The position numbers and the translations under genes were made by a program. 64,000 nucleotides of DNA from Sinorhizobium psoraleae (GTDB lineage: Bacteria > Pseudomonadota > Alphaproteobacteria > Rhizobiales > Rhizobiaceae), in NCBI RefSeq assembly GCF_013283645.1, contig NZ_JABEKV010000002.1, positions 1,371,798-1,435,797 on the forward strand, given 5' to 3'. Position 1 is the stretch's first letter. Every line of letters begins with the position of its first letter. Positions 54,165 to 64,000 of this stretch are shown piece by piece. The notes beneath the pieces were generated by a model that was given only the letters and a program-made list of their open reading frames with translations, ran no database searches and had not been told where the DNA came from.

Positions 54165-55250
54165 CTATTGCAACGCTGGGCGCGGCAACGGAACCGGAAT
54201 GTTTTCCAAAGGCGCCGCGGCTGCGGCGCCGATGACGGCTTCGATACTCGTCGCAGCGGCGGGAACGGCAGCGGCGGGAGCGGGAGCGGCGGCCGCCGCG
54301 CGGTAGGCTGTGCCGTAGGTCGCTTCCTGCTCGGAGGCCGGAGGTGGACCGTCGAGCACAAGGGCGCAAGCCTTCGGCAGATCGGAAAGCTTCGCGAATT
54401 TCGGCTTCACGGGTTTTTCCGGCTTCTTCGTCGGCTTTGCCCAGGGCTCGTCGGTGAACCACCAGGCGAGCGACTTGTCGCAGCCGTCACCCACCGGCAC
54501 GCGCGCCTGGCCCTTGCAGCCGACCGAACCCTCGGGGCACTTGATACGAATGTGGAAATGATAGTCATGACCGTAGATCGGCCGGATCTTGCCGAGTGCC
54601 GAACGATCGCCCTTCCAAGTGTCGCAGAGCTTCTTCTTGATCGCCGGATTGACGAAGACGCGCTCTACCTGGGGATAGCTTGCAGCCATCATGATCAGCC
54701 GCGCGTGACTGGGCGTCCATATGGACGGATCGACGGTCAGGAACTTATTCTTCTGCAGCATCGAGGTCGCGGAAATCGATTCGCGTTCCTCATAGGTCAG
54801 CGTCCTCTGCGGCATCGGCGTCAGCCAGATGTCAGCGTCGAGGCCGATCTGGTGTGATGCGTGGCCAGAGGTCATCGGGCCGCCGCGTGGCTGCGATATG
54901 TCCCCAAGCAAGAGGCCCGGCCAGCCGATCTTCTCGGCTGCATCGTGCGAGAAGCGCTCAACCAGCGCGATCATGTCCGGGTGACCCCAGCGTCGATTGC
55001 GCGACAGACGCATTGCCTGCCATGTCGGCCCGTCCGTCGGGATCGCAACGCCACCCGCAAGGCAGCCCTTGGAATAAAAGCCGTAAGAGGTCGGCGCCAT
55101 CACCGCCGGCAATGCCTTGGCGCCGAAGAGTTCCTTCGCAGGCGTTCCGTCAGCCGAAGCGGCGTCGGTGGCCAGAAGGCTCGCCCCCAAGATCAAGCCC
55201 AGCGTTGCCGAACCGCAGCGTCGAAAGGCAGCCGCTATTTCAAATCCCAT
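54165..55250 (-). CDS. mepA: Penicillin-insensitive murein endopeptidase
   Basis: The 361-residue periplasmic LAS-type metallopeptidase has a signal sequence (LGLILGASLLATDAASA) and zinc motifs GHASHQIGLDADIWL (H and D) and YGHDYHFHIRIKCPEG (HxH). It cleaves D-Ala-mDAP crosslinks in peptidoglycan. A Lys/Pro linker (KPTKKPEKPVKPKF) and a 60-residue Ala/Pro tail extend beyond the catalytic domain. Single gene; the space on its 5' side to the yejA-like gene is short (186 bp) and divergent. Confidence 0.95.
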   Translation of the reverse strand: MGFEIAAAFRRCGSATLGLILGASLLATDAASADGTPAKELFGAKALPAVMAPTSYGFYSKGCLAGGVAIPTDGPTWQAMRLSRNRRWGHPDMIALVERFSHDAAEKIGWPGLLLGDISQPRGGPMTSGHASHQIGLDADIWLTPMPQRTLTYEERESISATSMLQKNKFLTVDPSIWTPSHARLIMMAASYPQVERVFVNPAIKKKLCDTWKGDRSALGKIRPIYGHDYHFHIRIKCPEGSVGCKGQARVPVGDGCDKSLAWWFTDEPWAKPTKKPEKPVKPKFAKLSDLPKACALVLDGPPPASEQEATYGTAYRAAAAAPAPAAAVPAAATSIEAVIGAAAAAPLENIPVPLPRPALQ

Positions 55251-55436
55251 TCCAATCCCCCGATCGGCGGCAGCGCCGGTATCTCACGCGGTCTGCCATC
55301 ACTCCTATCCTGAATTTGCGGAATCACCCGGATGTGACTCAAAAATTTCGCCTGATTTTGGGCAGGTCCTGTCAATTGCCCTGAATTCGCCTATTCTGCT
55401 TCGAAAGATCATCGAACGACAAGGGGAAGCAACTGG

Positions 55437-57284
55437 ATGCTGGAATTGAGCGGTATTGTGAAGACGAAACTGGCGACCGCGCTTCTGGCAATACCTCTGC
55501 TCCTACCGCTTGGCGCGCGCGCCCAGGAACAGCCCACTTGGCACCATGGTCTTTCACTCGTCGGCGAGCTCAAATATCCACCGGGCTTCCAACGCTTCGA
55601 CTATGTGAACCCTGACGCGCCGAAAGGCGGCGACGTCCGTCTTTCGCAGACGGGAACCTTCGATACGTTCAATCCGCTCCTCGAAAAGGGCGAGGCGGCC
55701 GTTGGCCTTTCGCTCGTCTTCGACACGCTGATGAAACCGGCGGATGATGAAATTTCGACAGCCTATGGCCTGCTTGCCGAAAGCGTTTCGTTTCCGGATG
55801 ACGTTTCGTCCGCCACGTTTCGCCTGAGGAAAGAAGCGAAATGGTCGGACGGCAAGCCCGTGACGCCTGAAGACGTTGCCTTCAGTTTCGAGAAGGGCAA
55901 GGAGCTCAATCCGCTTTACCAGAGCTACTACAAGCATGTCGTCGCAGCCGAAAAGACGGGCGAGCGGGAGGTCACGTTCCGCTTCGACGAAAAAAACAAT
56001 CGCGAGCTGCCGCACATTCTCGGCCAGCTTCTGATTGTCCCGAAGCACTGGTGGGAAGCGCCCGGTCCGGACGGCAAGCCGCGCGACATCACACGCACGA
56101 CGCTCGAGCCGGTGATCGGCTCGGGTCCCTATCGAATCGCCTCGTTTTCGGCCGGATCGACGATCCGTTACGAACGCCGAGACGATTATTGGGGAACAGA
56201 CCTCAACGTCAATGTCGGGCAGAACAATTTCGGCTCCATCACCTACACCTTCTTCGGCGACAGCGGCGTCGAGTTCGAGGCCTTCCGCGCCGGTGACGTC
56301 GATTTCTGGCGCGAGACGCAAGCGCGCCGGTGGGCAACCGGTTACGACTTTCCGGCGGTCAAGGAGGGACACATAAAACGCGAGCAGGTGCCGTTCAGGG
56401 CGACCGGCGTGATGCAGGCGCTCGTGCCGAACATGCGCCGCAAGCCTTTCGATGACGAGCGCGTGCGCGAGGCCCTCAACTATGCCCTCGACTTCGAGGA
56501 ACTGAACCGTACCGTCTTCTTCAACCAGTACACGCGGGTGGACAGCTATTTCTTCCTGACGGAACTCGCTTCCACCGGCCTGCCTCAGGGTCTGGAGCTC
56601 GAGATCCTGAACGAGGTCAAGGACAAGATCCCGCAGGAGGTCTTCACGACGCCCTATGCGAACCCCGTCGGCGGCACGCCGCAGAATGCCCGCGACAACC
56701 TGCGCAGGGCGATCGCGCTCCTGAAGGAGGCGGGTTTCGAGCTCAAGGGCAACCGCATGGTGAATGTGGCGACCGGACGGCCCTTTTCCTTCGAGATCCT
56801 GCTGAGCAGCCCGATGCTGGAACGGGTGGTCCTGCCCTACGCCCAAAATCTCAAGCGGATCGGCATAGAGGCGAGCGTGCGCACCGTCGACCCCTCGCAA
56901 TACACAAACCGCGAGCGGGCGTTCGACTACGACATGACCTGGGAGGTCTGGGGGCAGACCTTGAGCCCCGGAAACGAGCAGGAGGACTTCTGGGGATCGA
57001 CGTCAGCCGCGCGTCAGGGTTCGAGAAACTACGCCGGCATCGCCGATCCGGGCGTCGATGCCTTGATCAACCGCGTCATCTTCGCCAAGGACCGCGAAAC
57101 GCTCGTCGCCGCCACCAAGGCACTCGACCGGGTGCTGCTCGCTCACCATTACGTCGTGCCGCTCTATTACCCGCGTGCGGCGAATATCGCCTATCGCGAC
57201 ACGATCGACAGGCCGGCGGAACTGCCGAAATACGCGATCGGCTTCCCCGATATATGGTGGTGGACGGCCGCCGCCAAGCAATGA
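55437..57284 (+). CDS. yejA: ABC peptide transporter, periplasmic binding protein (YejA type)
   Basis: The 615-residue family 5 solute-binding protein has a signal peptide (TKLATALLAIPLLLPLGARA, cut before QEQP). It shows HHGLSLVGELKYPPGFQRFDYVNPDAPKGG, typical of the YejA subgroup, and late VVPLYYPRAANIAYRD. It feeds YejBEF, which imports oligopeptides and peptide antibiotics such as microcin C, and in rhizobia helps survival against host peptides. ATG follows GGGGAAG. The gap to yejB is 178 bp. Confidence 0.93.
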   Translation: MLELSGIVKTKLATALLAIPLLLPLGARAQEQPTWHHGLSLVGELKYPPGFQRFDYVNPDAPKGGDVRLSQTGTFDTFNPLLEKGEAAVGLSLVFDTLMKPADDEISTAYGLLAESVSFPDDVSSATFRLRKEAKWSDGKPVTPEDVAFSFEKGKELNPLYQSYYKHVVAAEKTGEREVTFRFDEKNNRELPHILGQLLIVPKHWWEAPGPDGKPRDITRTTLEPVIGSGPYRIASFSAGSTIRYERRDDYWGTDLNVNVGQNNFGSITYTFFGDSGVEFEAFRAGDVDFWRETQARRWATGYDFPAVKEGHIKREQVPFRATGVMQALVPNMRRKPFDDERVREALNYALDFEELNRTVFFNQYTRVDSYFFLTELASTGLPQGLELEILNEVKDKIPQEVFTTPYANPVGGTPQNARDNLRRAIALLKEAGFELKGNRMVNVATGRPFSFEILLSSPMLERVVLPYAQNLKRIGIEASVRTVDPSQYTNRERAFDYDMTWEVWGQTLSPGNEQEDFWGSTSAARQGSRNYAGIADPGVDALINRVIFAKDRETLVAATKALDRVLLAHHYVVPLYYPRAANIAYRDTIDRPAELPKYAIGFPDIWWWTAAAKQ

Positions 57285-57462
57285 AACGCTTGCGCTCGAG
57301 GTGGCTCTCGATTCCAAATGCAAAAAACGAATCACTTAAATGCGGGGAACGCCCCGGCGCGGCGCACGGCAAGGAGTATCACGTATTGAGACGAAATAGA
57401 CGGCAAGCGAGAGCCCCGCGGATCCACGCGATCGGCGGCAACACGATGCCGAGGTTCGCCTG

Positions 57463-58545
57463 ATGGGTGCCTACATCCTGCGTCGGCTTCTGCTGATGAT
57501 CCCGACGATCGTCGGCATCATGGCAATATCCTTCGCCGTCGTGCAATTCGCGCCGGGCGGACCGGTGGAACAGGTGATTTCGGAGCTAACGAACGCTGCC
57601 GGTTCGGACCGCCTCAGCGGTGGCGGCGGCGATCTGCTCCAGAGCGGCGGCGACGAGGGCGGCCGATATCGCGGAGCACAAGGCCTCGATCCCGAATTCA
57701 TCGCAAAGCTCGAGAAGCAGTTCGGCTTCGACAAGCCGCCGCTCGAGCGCTTCCTGACAATGATGTGGAACTATGCCCGCTTCGATTTCGGCGAGAGCTT
57801 CTTCCGCAACACGTCTGTTGTCGACCTCATCATCGACAAAATGCCGGTCTCCATCTCGCTCGGCGTCTGGATCCTCATCTTTTCCTACGCGATTTCGATC
57901 CCGCTCGGCATCAGGAAGGCCGTCACCGACGGTTCCACCTTCGATGTCTGGACGTCCGGCATCATCATTATCGGCTATGCCGTACCGGGCTTCCTGTTCG
58001 GCATCCTGTTGATCGTGGTTTTCGCAGGCGGATCCTTCTTCGACTGGTTCCCTCTACGCGGTCTCGTCTCGGACAATTTCTATGAGCTCCCCTGGTGGCA
58101 GAAGATCCTCGATTACTTCTGGCACATGACGTTGCCGCTGATCACGCTCTTGCTTTCGGCCTTCGCAACGACGACGCTACTCACCAAGAACTCCTTCATC
58201 GACGAGATCAAGAAGCAGTATGTGACCACGGCGCGCGCGAAGGGGTTGGCGGAGCGGCAGGTGCTTTACGGCCACGTCTTCCGAAACGCCATGCTGATCA
58301 TCATCGCCGGCTTTCCCGGCGCCTTCATCTCCGCCTTCTTCACCGGTTCGCTGTTGATCGAGTACATCTTCTCCCTCGATGGGCTGGGCCGGCTCGGCTA
58401 CGACGCCGTCGTGAAACGCGACTATCCGATCGTCTTCGCGACGCTCTACATCTTCTCGCTGATGGGCCTCTTCGTCAGTCTGATCTCCGATCTGATCTAT
58501 ACCTGGGTCGACCCCCGCATCGATTTCGAGCGGAGGGACGTCTGA
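57463..58545 (+). CDS. yejB: ABC peptide transporter permease YejB
   Basis: The 360-residue inner-membrane protein has the N-terminal [21 protein letters not shown], a periplasmic loop with Gly-rich [16 protein letters not shown], and the EAA loop [26 protein letters not shown]. The extra long first loop is usual for YejB. It overlaps yejE by TGATG. Confidence 0.94.
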   Translation: MGAYILRRLLLMIPTIVGIMAISFAVVQFAPGGPVEQVISELTNAAGSDRLSGGGGDLLQSGGDEGGRYRGAQGLDPEFIAKLEKQFGFDKPPLERFLTMMWNYARFDFGESFFRNTSVVDLIIDKMPVSISLGVWILIFSYAISIPLGIRKAVTDGSTFDVWTSGIIIIGYAVPGFLFGILLIVVFAGGSFFDWFPLRGLVSDNFYELPWWQKILDYFWHMTLPLITLLLSAFATTTLLTKNSFIDEIKKQYVTTARAKGLAERQVLYGHVFRNAMLIIIAGFPGAFISAFFTGSLLIEYIFSLDGLGRLGYDAVVKRDYPIVFATLYIFSLMGLFVSLISDLIYTWVDPRIDFERRDV

Positions 58546-59678
58546 TGAGCACCGTAGCGACATATTCCGGCGCACCGGAAAAGGGGTGGCTGACGCCGAT
58601 CGGACGGCGGCGCTGGCAGAATTTCAAGGCGAACCGCCGCGGCTACTGGTCGCTCTGGATCTTCTTGATCCTTTTCGGCCTCAGCCTTTGCGCCGAGTTC
58701 ATCGCCAACGACAAGCCGCTCGTCGCCTCATACAAGGGTGAGACTCTCTTCCCGGTTCTGGTCAACTATCCTGAGGAGAAGTTCGGCGGATTTCTTGCCG
58801 AAACGGACTACCGCTCGGATTTCATCCGTGACGAGATCGAGGCCAATGGCTGGATGATCTGGCCGCCGATCCGCTATTCCTACCAGACGGTCAACTCGAA
58901 CATTCCCCATTCGGCGCCGACGCCGCCTTTCTGGCTGATGAGCAAGGAGGAGCGCTGCTCCGCCTACCCGCAAGGCGCCTCCGACCCGGGCTGCACACTC
59001 GGCAACCTCAACTGGCTCGGCACCGACGACCAGGCGCGCGACGTGATGGCGCGGATGATCTACGGTTTCCGTATCTCGGTCCTCTTCGGCCTCCTGCTCA
59101 CGATCGCCTCCGCCGTGATCGGGGTTTCGGCCGGCGCTGTCCAGGGTTATTTCGGCGGCTGGACCGACCTGCTTTTGCAGCGCTTTATCGAAATCTGGTC
59201 ATCGATGCCGGTGCTCTACATCCTGCTCATCATCGCCGCCATCCTGCCGCCCGGTTTCTTCATCCTGCTCGGCATCATGCTGCTTTTTTCCTGGGTCGGC
59301 TTCGTGGGCGTAGTCCGGGCGGAGTTCCTGAGAGCCCGAAACTTCGAATATGTGAACGCCGCGCGCGCCCTCGGCGTCGGCAACGGCACCATCATGTACC
59401 GTCACCTGCTGCCGAACGCGATGGTCGCGACACTCACGTTCCTGCCGTTCATTCTCTCCGGTTCGATCACCACGCTGACGTCGCTCGACTTTCTCGGTTT
59501 CGGCATGCCGCCGGGTTCGCCCTCGCTTGGCGAGATGATCGCCCAGGGCAAGTCCAACCTCCAGGCGCCATGGCTGGGGCTGACGGCCTTCTGCGCCATG
59601 TCGGTCATGCTTTCGCTGCTGATCTTCGTCGGCGAAGCGACGCGCGATGCCTTCGACCCAAGAAAGACATTCAGGTGA
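58545..59678 (+). CDS. yejE: ABC peptide transporter permease YejE
   Basis: The 377-residue inner-membrane protein shows TPIGRRRWQNFKANRRGYWSLWIF and LGTDDQARDVMARMIYGFRISVLFGLLLT, the DppC/YejE signature, with EAA loop ARNFEYVNAARALGVGNGTIMYRHLLPNA. The large first periplasmic loop (about 60-150) is typical. It overlaps yejB. Confidence 0.94.
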   Translation: MSTVATYSGAPEKGWLTPIGRRRWQNFKANRRGYWSLWIFLILFGLSLCAEFIANDKPLVASYKGETLFPVLVNYPEEKFGGFLAETDYRSDFIRDEIEANGWMIWPPIRYSYQTVNSNIPHSAPTPPFWLMSKEERCSAYPQGASDPGCTLGNLNWLGTDDQARDVMARMIYGFRISVLFGLLLTIASAVIGVSAGAVQGYFGGWTDLLLQRFIEIWSSMPVLYILLIIAAILPPGFFILLGIMLLFSWVGFVGVVRAEFLRARNFEYVNAARALGVGNGTIMYRHLLPNAMVATLTFLPFILSGSITTLTSLDFLGFGMPPGSPSLGEMIAQGKSNLQAPWLGLTAFCAMSVMLSLLIFVGEATRDAFDPRKTFR

Positions 59679-59686
59679 GCGCGACG

Positions 59687-61315
59687 ATGCCAGAGACCCT
59701 TCTTTCCGTTCGCGATCTCTCCGTCGCCTTCCATCAGGGCGGCGCAACGTCGGTCGCGGTCGACCACATTTCCTTCGACATCAAGCGCGGCGAGACGGTC
59801 GCGCTCGTCGGCGAGTCCGGTTCGGGCAAATCCGTATCGGCGAATTCGATCCTGAAGCTGCTGCCCTATCCGGCCGCGAGCCACCCGAGCGGCGAGATCT
59901 TCTTCAACGGCAAGGATCTCCTGAAGGCAAGCGATGCCGAGCTCAGGCATGTCCGCGGCAACGACATCACGATGATCTTCCAGGAACCGATGACGTCGCT
60001 GAACCCGTTGCATACGATCGAGCAGCAGATCGGCGAGATCCTCGATCTTCATCAGGGCATCGAGGGCGCTGCGGCGCGGGCGAAAACGCTGGAGCTCCTG
60101 AACCAGGTGGGCATCCGCGAAGCGGAAAAGCGCCTCGGCGCCTATCCGCACCAGCTTTCCGGCGGCCAGCGCCAGCGCGTCATGATCGCCATGGCGCTCG
60201 CCAACCGGCCGGAACTCCTGATCGCCGACGAGCCGACGACGGCGCTCGACGTGACCGTGCAGGCGCAGATCCTGGAACTTCTGAAGTCGCTCAAGGACGA
60301 GCACGGCATGTCCATGCTCTTCATCACCCATGACCTCGGGATCGTCCGGAAGATCGCCGATCGAGTCTGCGTCATGACCAAGGGCACGATCGTCGAGACC
60401 GGCCCTACGGCGGAAATATTCGCCAACCCGCAGCACGCCTATACCCGCCATCTGCTCGCCTCCGAGCCCAAGGGCGAGCCGCCGCCTTCCGATACCTCGA
60501 AGCCGATCGTCATAGAGGCCAGGGACGTGAAGGTCTGGTTCCCGATCAAGGCGGGCTTCATGCGCCGTGTCGTCGATCACGTCAAAGCAGTGGACGGCGT
60601 CGACCTGACGCTCCGGGCCGGCCAGACGCTCGGCGTCGTCGGCGAGTCCGGGTCAGGCAAGACGACGCTGGGTCTCGCACTGACACGCCTCATCTCCTCG
60701 AAGGGTCGCATCGCCTTCGTCGGCAAAGACATCGAGGCGTACAGCTTCCGCGAGATGAAGCCGCTCAGAAACAGAATGCAGGTGGTCTTCCAGGATCCCT
60801 ACGGCTCGCTCAGCCCGCGCATGTCGATCGCCGACATCATCGGCGAAGGGCTGAAGATCCACGAAAGCGCCCTCTCCGCCGAAGAACGCGACGCGCGTGT
60901 CGCCGCCGCCCTTCAGGAGGTCGGGCTCGATCCGGCGACCCGCTGGCGCTATCCGCACGAATTCTCCGGCGGCCAGCGGCAGCGCGTTGCGATTGCCCGC
61001 GCGATGGTGCTGAAACCGCAATTCGTCATGCTCGACGAGCCGACCTCGGCGCTCGACATGAGCGTGCAGGCTCAGGTCGTCGACCTGCTCCGCGACCTAC
61101 AGCGCAAGCACAATCTCGCCTATCTGTTCATCAGCCACGATCTCAAGGTCGTGCGGGCGCTTGCCAACGAGATGATCGTCATGCGTCTCGGCAAGGTGGT
61201 CGAACAGGGGCCGGCCGAGCGCATCTTCGAGGCGCCGGGCGAGGACTATACCAAGGCTTTGATGGCCGCCGCCTTCAATCTCGAAGCCGTCAATCTCTCC
61301 GCCATCCGTCAATAG
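59687..61315 (+). CDS. yejF: ABC peptide transporter ATPase YejF (two ATPase domains)
   Basis: The 542-residue protein has two complete nucleotide-binding domains: Walker [14 protein letters not shown] and [13 protein letters not shown], signatures [15 protein letters not shown] and [15 protein letters not shown], and Walker B sites [11 protein letters not shown] and [11 protein letters not shown]. It powers YejBE. An alternative GTG at 59675 overlaps the yejE stop and would add four residues. Confidence 0.95.
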   Translation: MPETLLSVRDLSVAFHQGGATSVAVDHISFDIKRGETVALVGESGSGKSVSANSILKLLPYPAASHPSGEIFFNGKDLLKASDAELRHVRGNDITMIFQEPMTSLNPLHTIEQQIGEILDLHQGIEGAAARAKTLELLNQVGIREAEKRLGAYPHQLSGGQRQRVMIAMALANRPELLIADEPTTALDVTVQAQILELLKSLKDEHGMSMLFITHDLGIVRKIADRVCVMTKGTIVETGPTAEIFANPQHAYTRHLLASEPKGEPPPSDTSKPIVIEARDVKVWFPIKAGFMRRVVDHVKAVDGVDLTLRAGQTLGVVGESGSGKTTLGLALTRLISSKGRIAFVGKDIEAYSFREMKPLRNRMQVVFQDPYGSLSPRMSIADIIGEGLKIHESALSAEERDARVAAALQEVGLDPATRWRYPHEFSGGQRQRVAIARAMVLKPQFVMLDEPTSALDMSVQAQVVDLLRDLQRKHNLAYLFISHDLKVVRALANEMIVMRLGKVVEQGPAERIFEAPGEDYTKALMAAAFNLEAVNLSAIRQ

Positions 61316-61325
61316 AGTTCTGAGA

Positions 61326-62285
61326 ATGTCTGCCAAGAGTCCCGTCATCGTCGACCTGAAATTCATTCCGGAGGAAGTGGAGGCCGCTCTCCGTGGCGCT
61401 TTTCCGGATCGCGAAGTGATCAATCGCGCGGATCCGGCACAGCGCGGCCGCGATCTCTCCGGCATCGACTATGCGGTGGTCTGGAAATCGGCGCCCGATC
61501 TCTTTTCGCGCGCCCCCGACCTGAAGGTGGTGTTCTCTGGCGGTGCGGGCGTCGACCACGTCCTGACGCTGCCGGGGCTGCCCGACGTGCCGTTGGTTCG
61601 CTTCGTCGACCGGACGCTGACCACACGCATGAGCGAATGGGTGGTGATGCAGTGCCTGCTGCATCTGCGCCAGCACCGCGCCTACGAGGCCTTGGCCCAG
61701 AAGCGCGAATGGCGAGACCTCAGCCAGCCGGAGGCTGCCGGCGTCACCGTCGGCATCATGGGCATGGGCGTGCTCGGCCAGGATGCCGCCCGCAAGCTCG
61801 CGGTCATGGGCTTCAATGTGATCGGCTGGTCGCGCACTAGGCGGACGATCGAGGGCATCGAAACCTATGGCGCCACCGACCTCGACGCCTTCCTGGCGCG
61901 CACGGACTTTCTCGTCGGCCTGCTGCCGCTGACACCGGAAACCAAAGGTATCTTCAACGCCGACCTGTTCGCAAAGCTTAGCCGCGAAGGGCCGTTCGGG
62001 GCGCCGGTGTTCATTAACGCCGGACGCGGCGGCAGCCAGGTGGAAGCGGACATCCTGGAATGCCTCGACGCTAGCGTGCTTGCGGCGGCCTCGCTCGACG
62101 TCTTCGAGGAGGAACCCCTCTCCCCGGACAGCCGCTTCTGGACCATGCCCAACGTCTATGTGACGCCCCATGTCGCCGCCTCGTCCGACGTCAAGGCGCT
62201 CTTTGCCCATGTCGAACAGCAGATCGCCCGCTTCGAAAGCGGCATGCCGCTCGAGCACATCGTCGATAGATTAGCCGGCTATTAA
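61326..62285 (+). CDS. Glyoxylate/hydroxypyruvate reductase A-like dehydrogenase
   Basis: The 319-residue D-2-hydroxyacid dehydrogenase of the GhrA subgroup has FSGGAGVDHVLTLPGLPDVPLVRFVD, nucleotide motif GIMGMGVLGQDAARKLAVMG, INAGRGGSQVEADIL (Arg), DVFEEEPLSPDSRFW (Glu) and YVTPHVAASSD (His). It follows yejF by 10 bp, so it is probably in the same operon although not functionally linked to peptide import. Confidence 0.92.
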   Translation: MSAKSPVIVDLKFIPEEVEAALRGAFPDREVINRADPAQRGRDLSGIDYAVVWKSAPDLFSRAPDLKVVFSGGAGVDHVLTLPGLPDVPLVRFVDRTLTTRMSEWVVMQCLLHLRQHRAYEALAQKREWRDLSQPEAAGVTVGIMGMGVLGQDAARKLAVMGFNVIGWSRTRRTIEGIETYGATDLDAFLARTDFLVGLLPLTPETKGIFNADLFAKLSREGPFGAPVFINAGRGGSQVEADILECLDASVLAAASLDVFEEEPLSPDSRFWTMPNVYVTPHVAASSDVKALFAHVEQQIARFESGMPLEHIVDRLAGY

Positions 62286-62314
62286 AACTTTGATCGGATC
62301 TACCGCTGCGGTTT

Positions 62315-62427
62315 GCCCCTCATCCGGCCTGCCGGCCACCTTCTCCCCGCAAGCGGGGAGAAGGAAAGGTGCCGCAACGCCTCAGTCCCCTTTCCCGGCG
62401 TGCGGGGAGAGGGTTAGAGTCAGGGGC
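62315..62427. repeat. RIME1-like element, copy 3
   Basis: It is bounded by GCCCCTCATCCGGCC and GTCAGGGGC with internal CTCCCCGCAAGCGGGGAG and CCCGGCGTGCGGGGAG hairpins, between convergent genes. Confidence 0.85.
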
Positions 62428-62474
62428 AAATCTGCAGACCATGATGCCAACGGCGCCAGGAAAAAACGCCCGCT

Positions 62475-63329
62475 CTAAGGCCGGCGATAGCCGGTCGGCT
62501 GGTCGTAGAGCCAGCCGATGCGGCGGATCGCATCATCGAGCCCTTCGCGCGCAACCGTCATGGTATGGCCGTTGGCGTGGACCAGCGTGCGCTCGTCCTC
62601 CATGATCGCCACGTGGCCCTTCCAGAAGACGAGGTCTCCGCGCCGAAGCTCCTCGCGGCTGATGACCTCACCAAGGCCACTCGCCTGCATGTCGGAGTCG
62701 CGTGGCGCATTGTCTCCCACCATCTGCATCGCAAGCTGCACGAGGCCGGAGCAGTCGATGCCGAAACCGGACCGGCCGCCCCAGAGATAGGGGGTTTCGA
62801 GGAAGCGCGTCGCGACGCTGACATAGTCGCCGGCGAGTACCTCGCCGGCCGGGACGCAGTGATTGGCGATAACAGCCAATCCGCCGTCCAACAGGAAATA
62901 GCGCGTGCCACGGGTTTCGGTGTCACCGACGACAGTGAGTCGGCTCCCCATGGACAGAGCGAAGGCTTGGGACAAGCGCAGGTCGGCGCCGTGATAGACA
63001 AATGTTCGCGGCACCGCGACGATGTGGGTCGCCGGCTTTTCGGAAGAGGCCAGCGCGTCCTCAGGCACATAGCCGACATAGCCATCGAGATCGGCCTTGA
63101 CCCATGCCCAGCCGCCCGCAACGTCCAGCACACGCGCGGTCTCCCCGTAGAGCAATTCGGTGTCTGTCCCGCATTTAACGTCGGGCCTTGCCCGCAGCGG
63201 CGCGACGGAAACGGAAACGGTAGCAGGCGTTCCTTCGACATAGCGCGGCGCTTCGACAACCCCGCGCAGGCGCGCCTCCGCGAGATCATCGCGATAGGCA
63301 TTGAGGCGGCGGTCAGGCAATTGCGACAT
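62475..63329 (-). CDS. NlpC/P60 (C40) cysteine peptidase with SH3 domains
   Basis: The 284-residue protein has two SH3b-like domains (about 35-95 and 100-160) and a C40 peptidase domain (about 165-280) with catalytic Cys in GIDCSGLVQLAMQ, His in KGHVAIMEDE and a third polar residue in HANGHTM. Such enzymes (dipeptidyl-peptidase VI type) cut D-Glu-DAP bonds of muropeptides. No signal peptide is visible, so it likely works in the cytoplasm on recycled peptides. It is downstream of the MarR-like gene by 22 bp. Confidence 0.92.
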   Translation of the reverse strand: MSQLPDRRLNAYRDDLAEARLRGVVEAPRYVEGTPATVSVSVAPLRARPDVKCGTDTELLYGETARVLDVAGGWAWVKADLDGYVGYVPEDALASSEKPATHIVAVPRTFVYHGADLRLSQAFALSMGSRLTVVGDTETRGTRYFLLDGGLAVIANHCVPAGEVLAGDYVSVATRFLETPYLWGGRSGFGIDCSGLVQLAMQMVGDNAPRDSDMQASGLGEVISREELRRGDLVFWKGHVAIMEDERTLVHANGHTMTVAREGLDDAIRRIGWLYDQPTGYRRP

Positions 63330-63351
63330 GGGCTAACTCACAAGGGCAGTT

Positions 63352-63756
63352 TTACAGGGGCAGTCTTCGACCCTGATTGATGATCAGATCGCCGAACTTT
63401 TCAAGATATAGCGCGCCTTCGACGGTGCGTTTGATGACAACATTGCGCCGGTCCCTTTCATCGCGCACCCGATCGACCAACCCGAGCGCGCCCATGGTGT
63501 CGAGCGCGCGGGTGATCACCGGCTTCGTCACCCCGAGCGTCGCCGCGAGGCCTCGCACCGTATGCGGCGGCGGAACGAGATAGATCTGCAAGAGGATCGC
63601 CATCTGGCGCAGCGTCAGGTCGCGGCTATCGACCCGGACCTGCTCAAGCGTCACCGAATGCCAGAGCCCCAAGGCTTGCGAGGGCGTAAGCTCGACCGGC
63701 AATGAAAACTCCCGCGTAACGAATGCCTGTACGGATAGCAGGCGATCGTTACGCAA
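63352..63756 (-). CDS. MarR-like winged-helix regulator
   Basis: The 134-residue product has a winged helix at about 50-115 (LTLRQMAILLQIYLVPPPHTVRGLAATLGVTKPVITRALDTMGALGLVDRVRDERDRRNVV) typical of MarR proteins but short at both ends. It starts with TTG at 63756 since no ATG or GTG lies in a sensible place. It is probably co-transcribed with the peptidase gene downstream. Target unknown. Confidence 0.8.
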   Translation of the reverse strand: MRNDRLLSVQAFVTREFSLPVELTPSQALGLWHSVTLEQVRVDSRDLTLRQMAILLQIYLVPPPHTVRGLAATLGVTKPVITRALDTMGALGLVDRVRDERDRRNVVIKRTVEGALYLEKFGDLIINQGRRLPL

Positions 63757-63789
63757 GCGTTTCTTTTACGCAGACCCGCCGTGTAGGCT

Positions 63790-64000
63790 CTATTTAGCGA
63801 TCTTGCCTATGTGGTGATAGAGCGCCCGGATCGCCTGCGCTTCGCCGCCGATGGGAGAATGCGGGCGCTCGGCCTGAGCCCAGCCGAAAATGTCGAAATG
63901 CACCCACCTCTTCGCGTTGGTGACGAAGCGCTTGAGGAAGAGCGCCGCCGTAATCGCGCCGGCCATGCCGCCCGCGGGCGCATTGGTGAGGTCGGCGATC
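63790..64000 (-). CDS. Leucyl aminopeptidase family (M17), C-terminal end
   Basis: The last 69 codons of a gene that runs in from the right edge. The visible part reads IADLTNAPAGGMAGAITAAL and FLKRFVTNAKRWVHFDIFGW, with the C-terminal catalytic-domain pattern of M17 aminopeptidases (N-x-G-x-x-AGAITAA-x-FL, WxHxDxxGW), and ends GKIAK. Together with the C40 peptidase next to it a role in peptide turnover is likely. Confidence 0.85.
   Translation of the reverse strand, partial: IADLTNAPAGGMAGAITAALFLKRFVTNAKRWVHFDIFGWAQAERPHSPIGGEAQAIRALYHHIGKIAK

Noticed and set aside
55554..56900. Open frame of 448 codons antisense to the yejA gene
   Set aside because: No recognisable motif, and the sense strand encodes a complete binding protein with a signal peptide.
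59402..60580. Open frame antisense to yejE-yejF
   Set aside because: Shadow of the ATPase gene, no supporting motif or ribosome site.

Overview
The window is high-GC alphaproteobacterial chromosome and most likely comes from Sinorhizobium/Ensifer. The main reasons are a block that resembles the S. meliloti chromosome as I remember it (amino-sugar cluster, smeAB-smeR, polA, marR, pbp1A, dnaK-dnaJ, pit-orfA, recF, dapB), three copies of the RIME intergenic repeat, and other short palindromic repeats typical of rhizobial intergenic DNA. Nearly all of it looks like ordinary vertically inherited chromosome. The only hint of past mobility is at the left edge, where a remnant of a tRNA-associated integrase sits beside tRNA-Ser(GGA).

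Layout. 1-1.5 kb: end of an MFS gene, integrase remnant, tRNA-Ser, small membrane protein. 1.6-5 kb: msrA, a BMP-type binding protein, slyX, and an EI24/CysZ-like membrane protein. 5-18.6 kb: a catabolic and transport block for amino sugars and probably cell-wall muropeptide sugars. Its parts are amidase-ROK kinase-cutC on the plus strand, nagA-SIS deaminase-GntR-BadF kinase on the minus strand, and murQ-ABC transporter-oxidoreductase-ATPase on the plus strand, with the last two arms diverging from one regulatory region that carries a mirrored pair of near-identical sites. 18.9-24.3 kb: the smeA-smeB-smeR RND multidrug efflux locus with an AcrR-like operator over the smeA promoter. 24.3-28.3 kb: polA (with altered proofreading-site residues), an sRNA candidate, and a frameshifted marR gene.

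28.4-35.4 kb: M20 peptidase, YbhN-type membrane protein, a secreted unknown, an EamA transporter, a three-hairpin anti-Shine-Dalgarno ('cuckoo') sRNA, and a class A PBP. 35.5-39 kb: dnaK-dnaJ. 39.1-42.2 kb: the phosphate transporter pit with its DUF47 partner, diverging across a PHO box from recF. 42.3-50.7 kb: moeB-like E1 enzyme, GNAT, hydroxyacid dehydrogenase, SH3 protein, adenosine kinase, nth, DUF2244, an Ada-like fusion, gpmA, dapB. 50.7-55.3 kb: ABC exporter, glk, mgsA, mepA. 55.4-62.3 kb: yejABEF-type peptide importer followed by a GhrA-like reductase. 62.5-64 kb: NlpC/P60 peptidase, MarR-like regulator, and the end of a leucyl aminopeptidase.

No CRISPR array, complete insertion sequence, prophage or defence island is visible. 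The most informative signals are regulatory (paired operators, AcrR-like operator, PHO box, cuckoo sRNA) and two sequence changes (PolA exonuclease motifs, marR frameshift). All functional statements are from reading the sequence and from memory of protein families; no searches were run.
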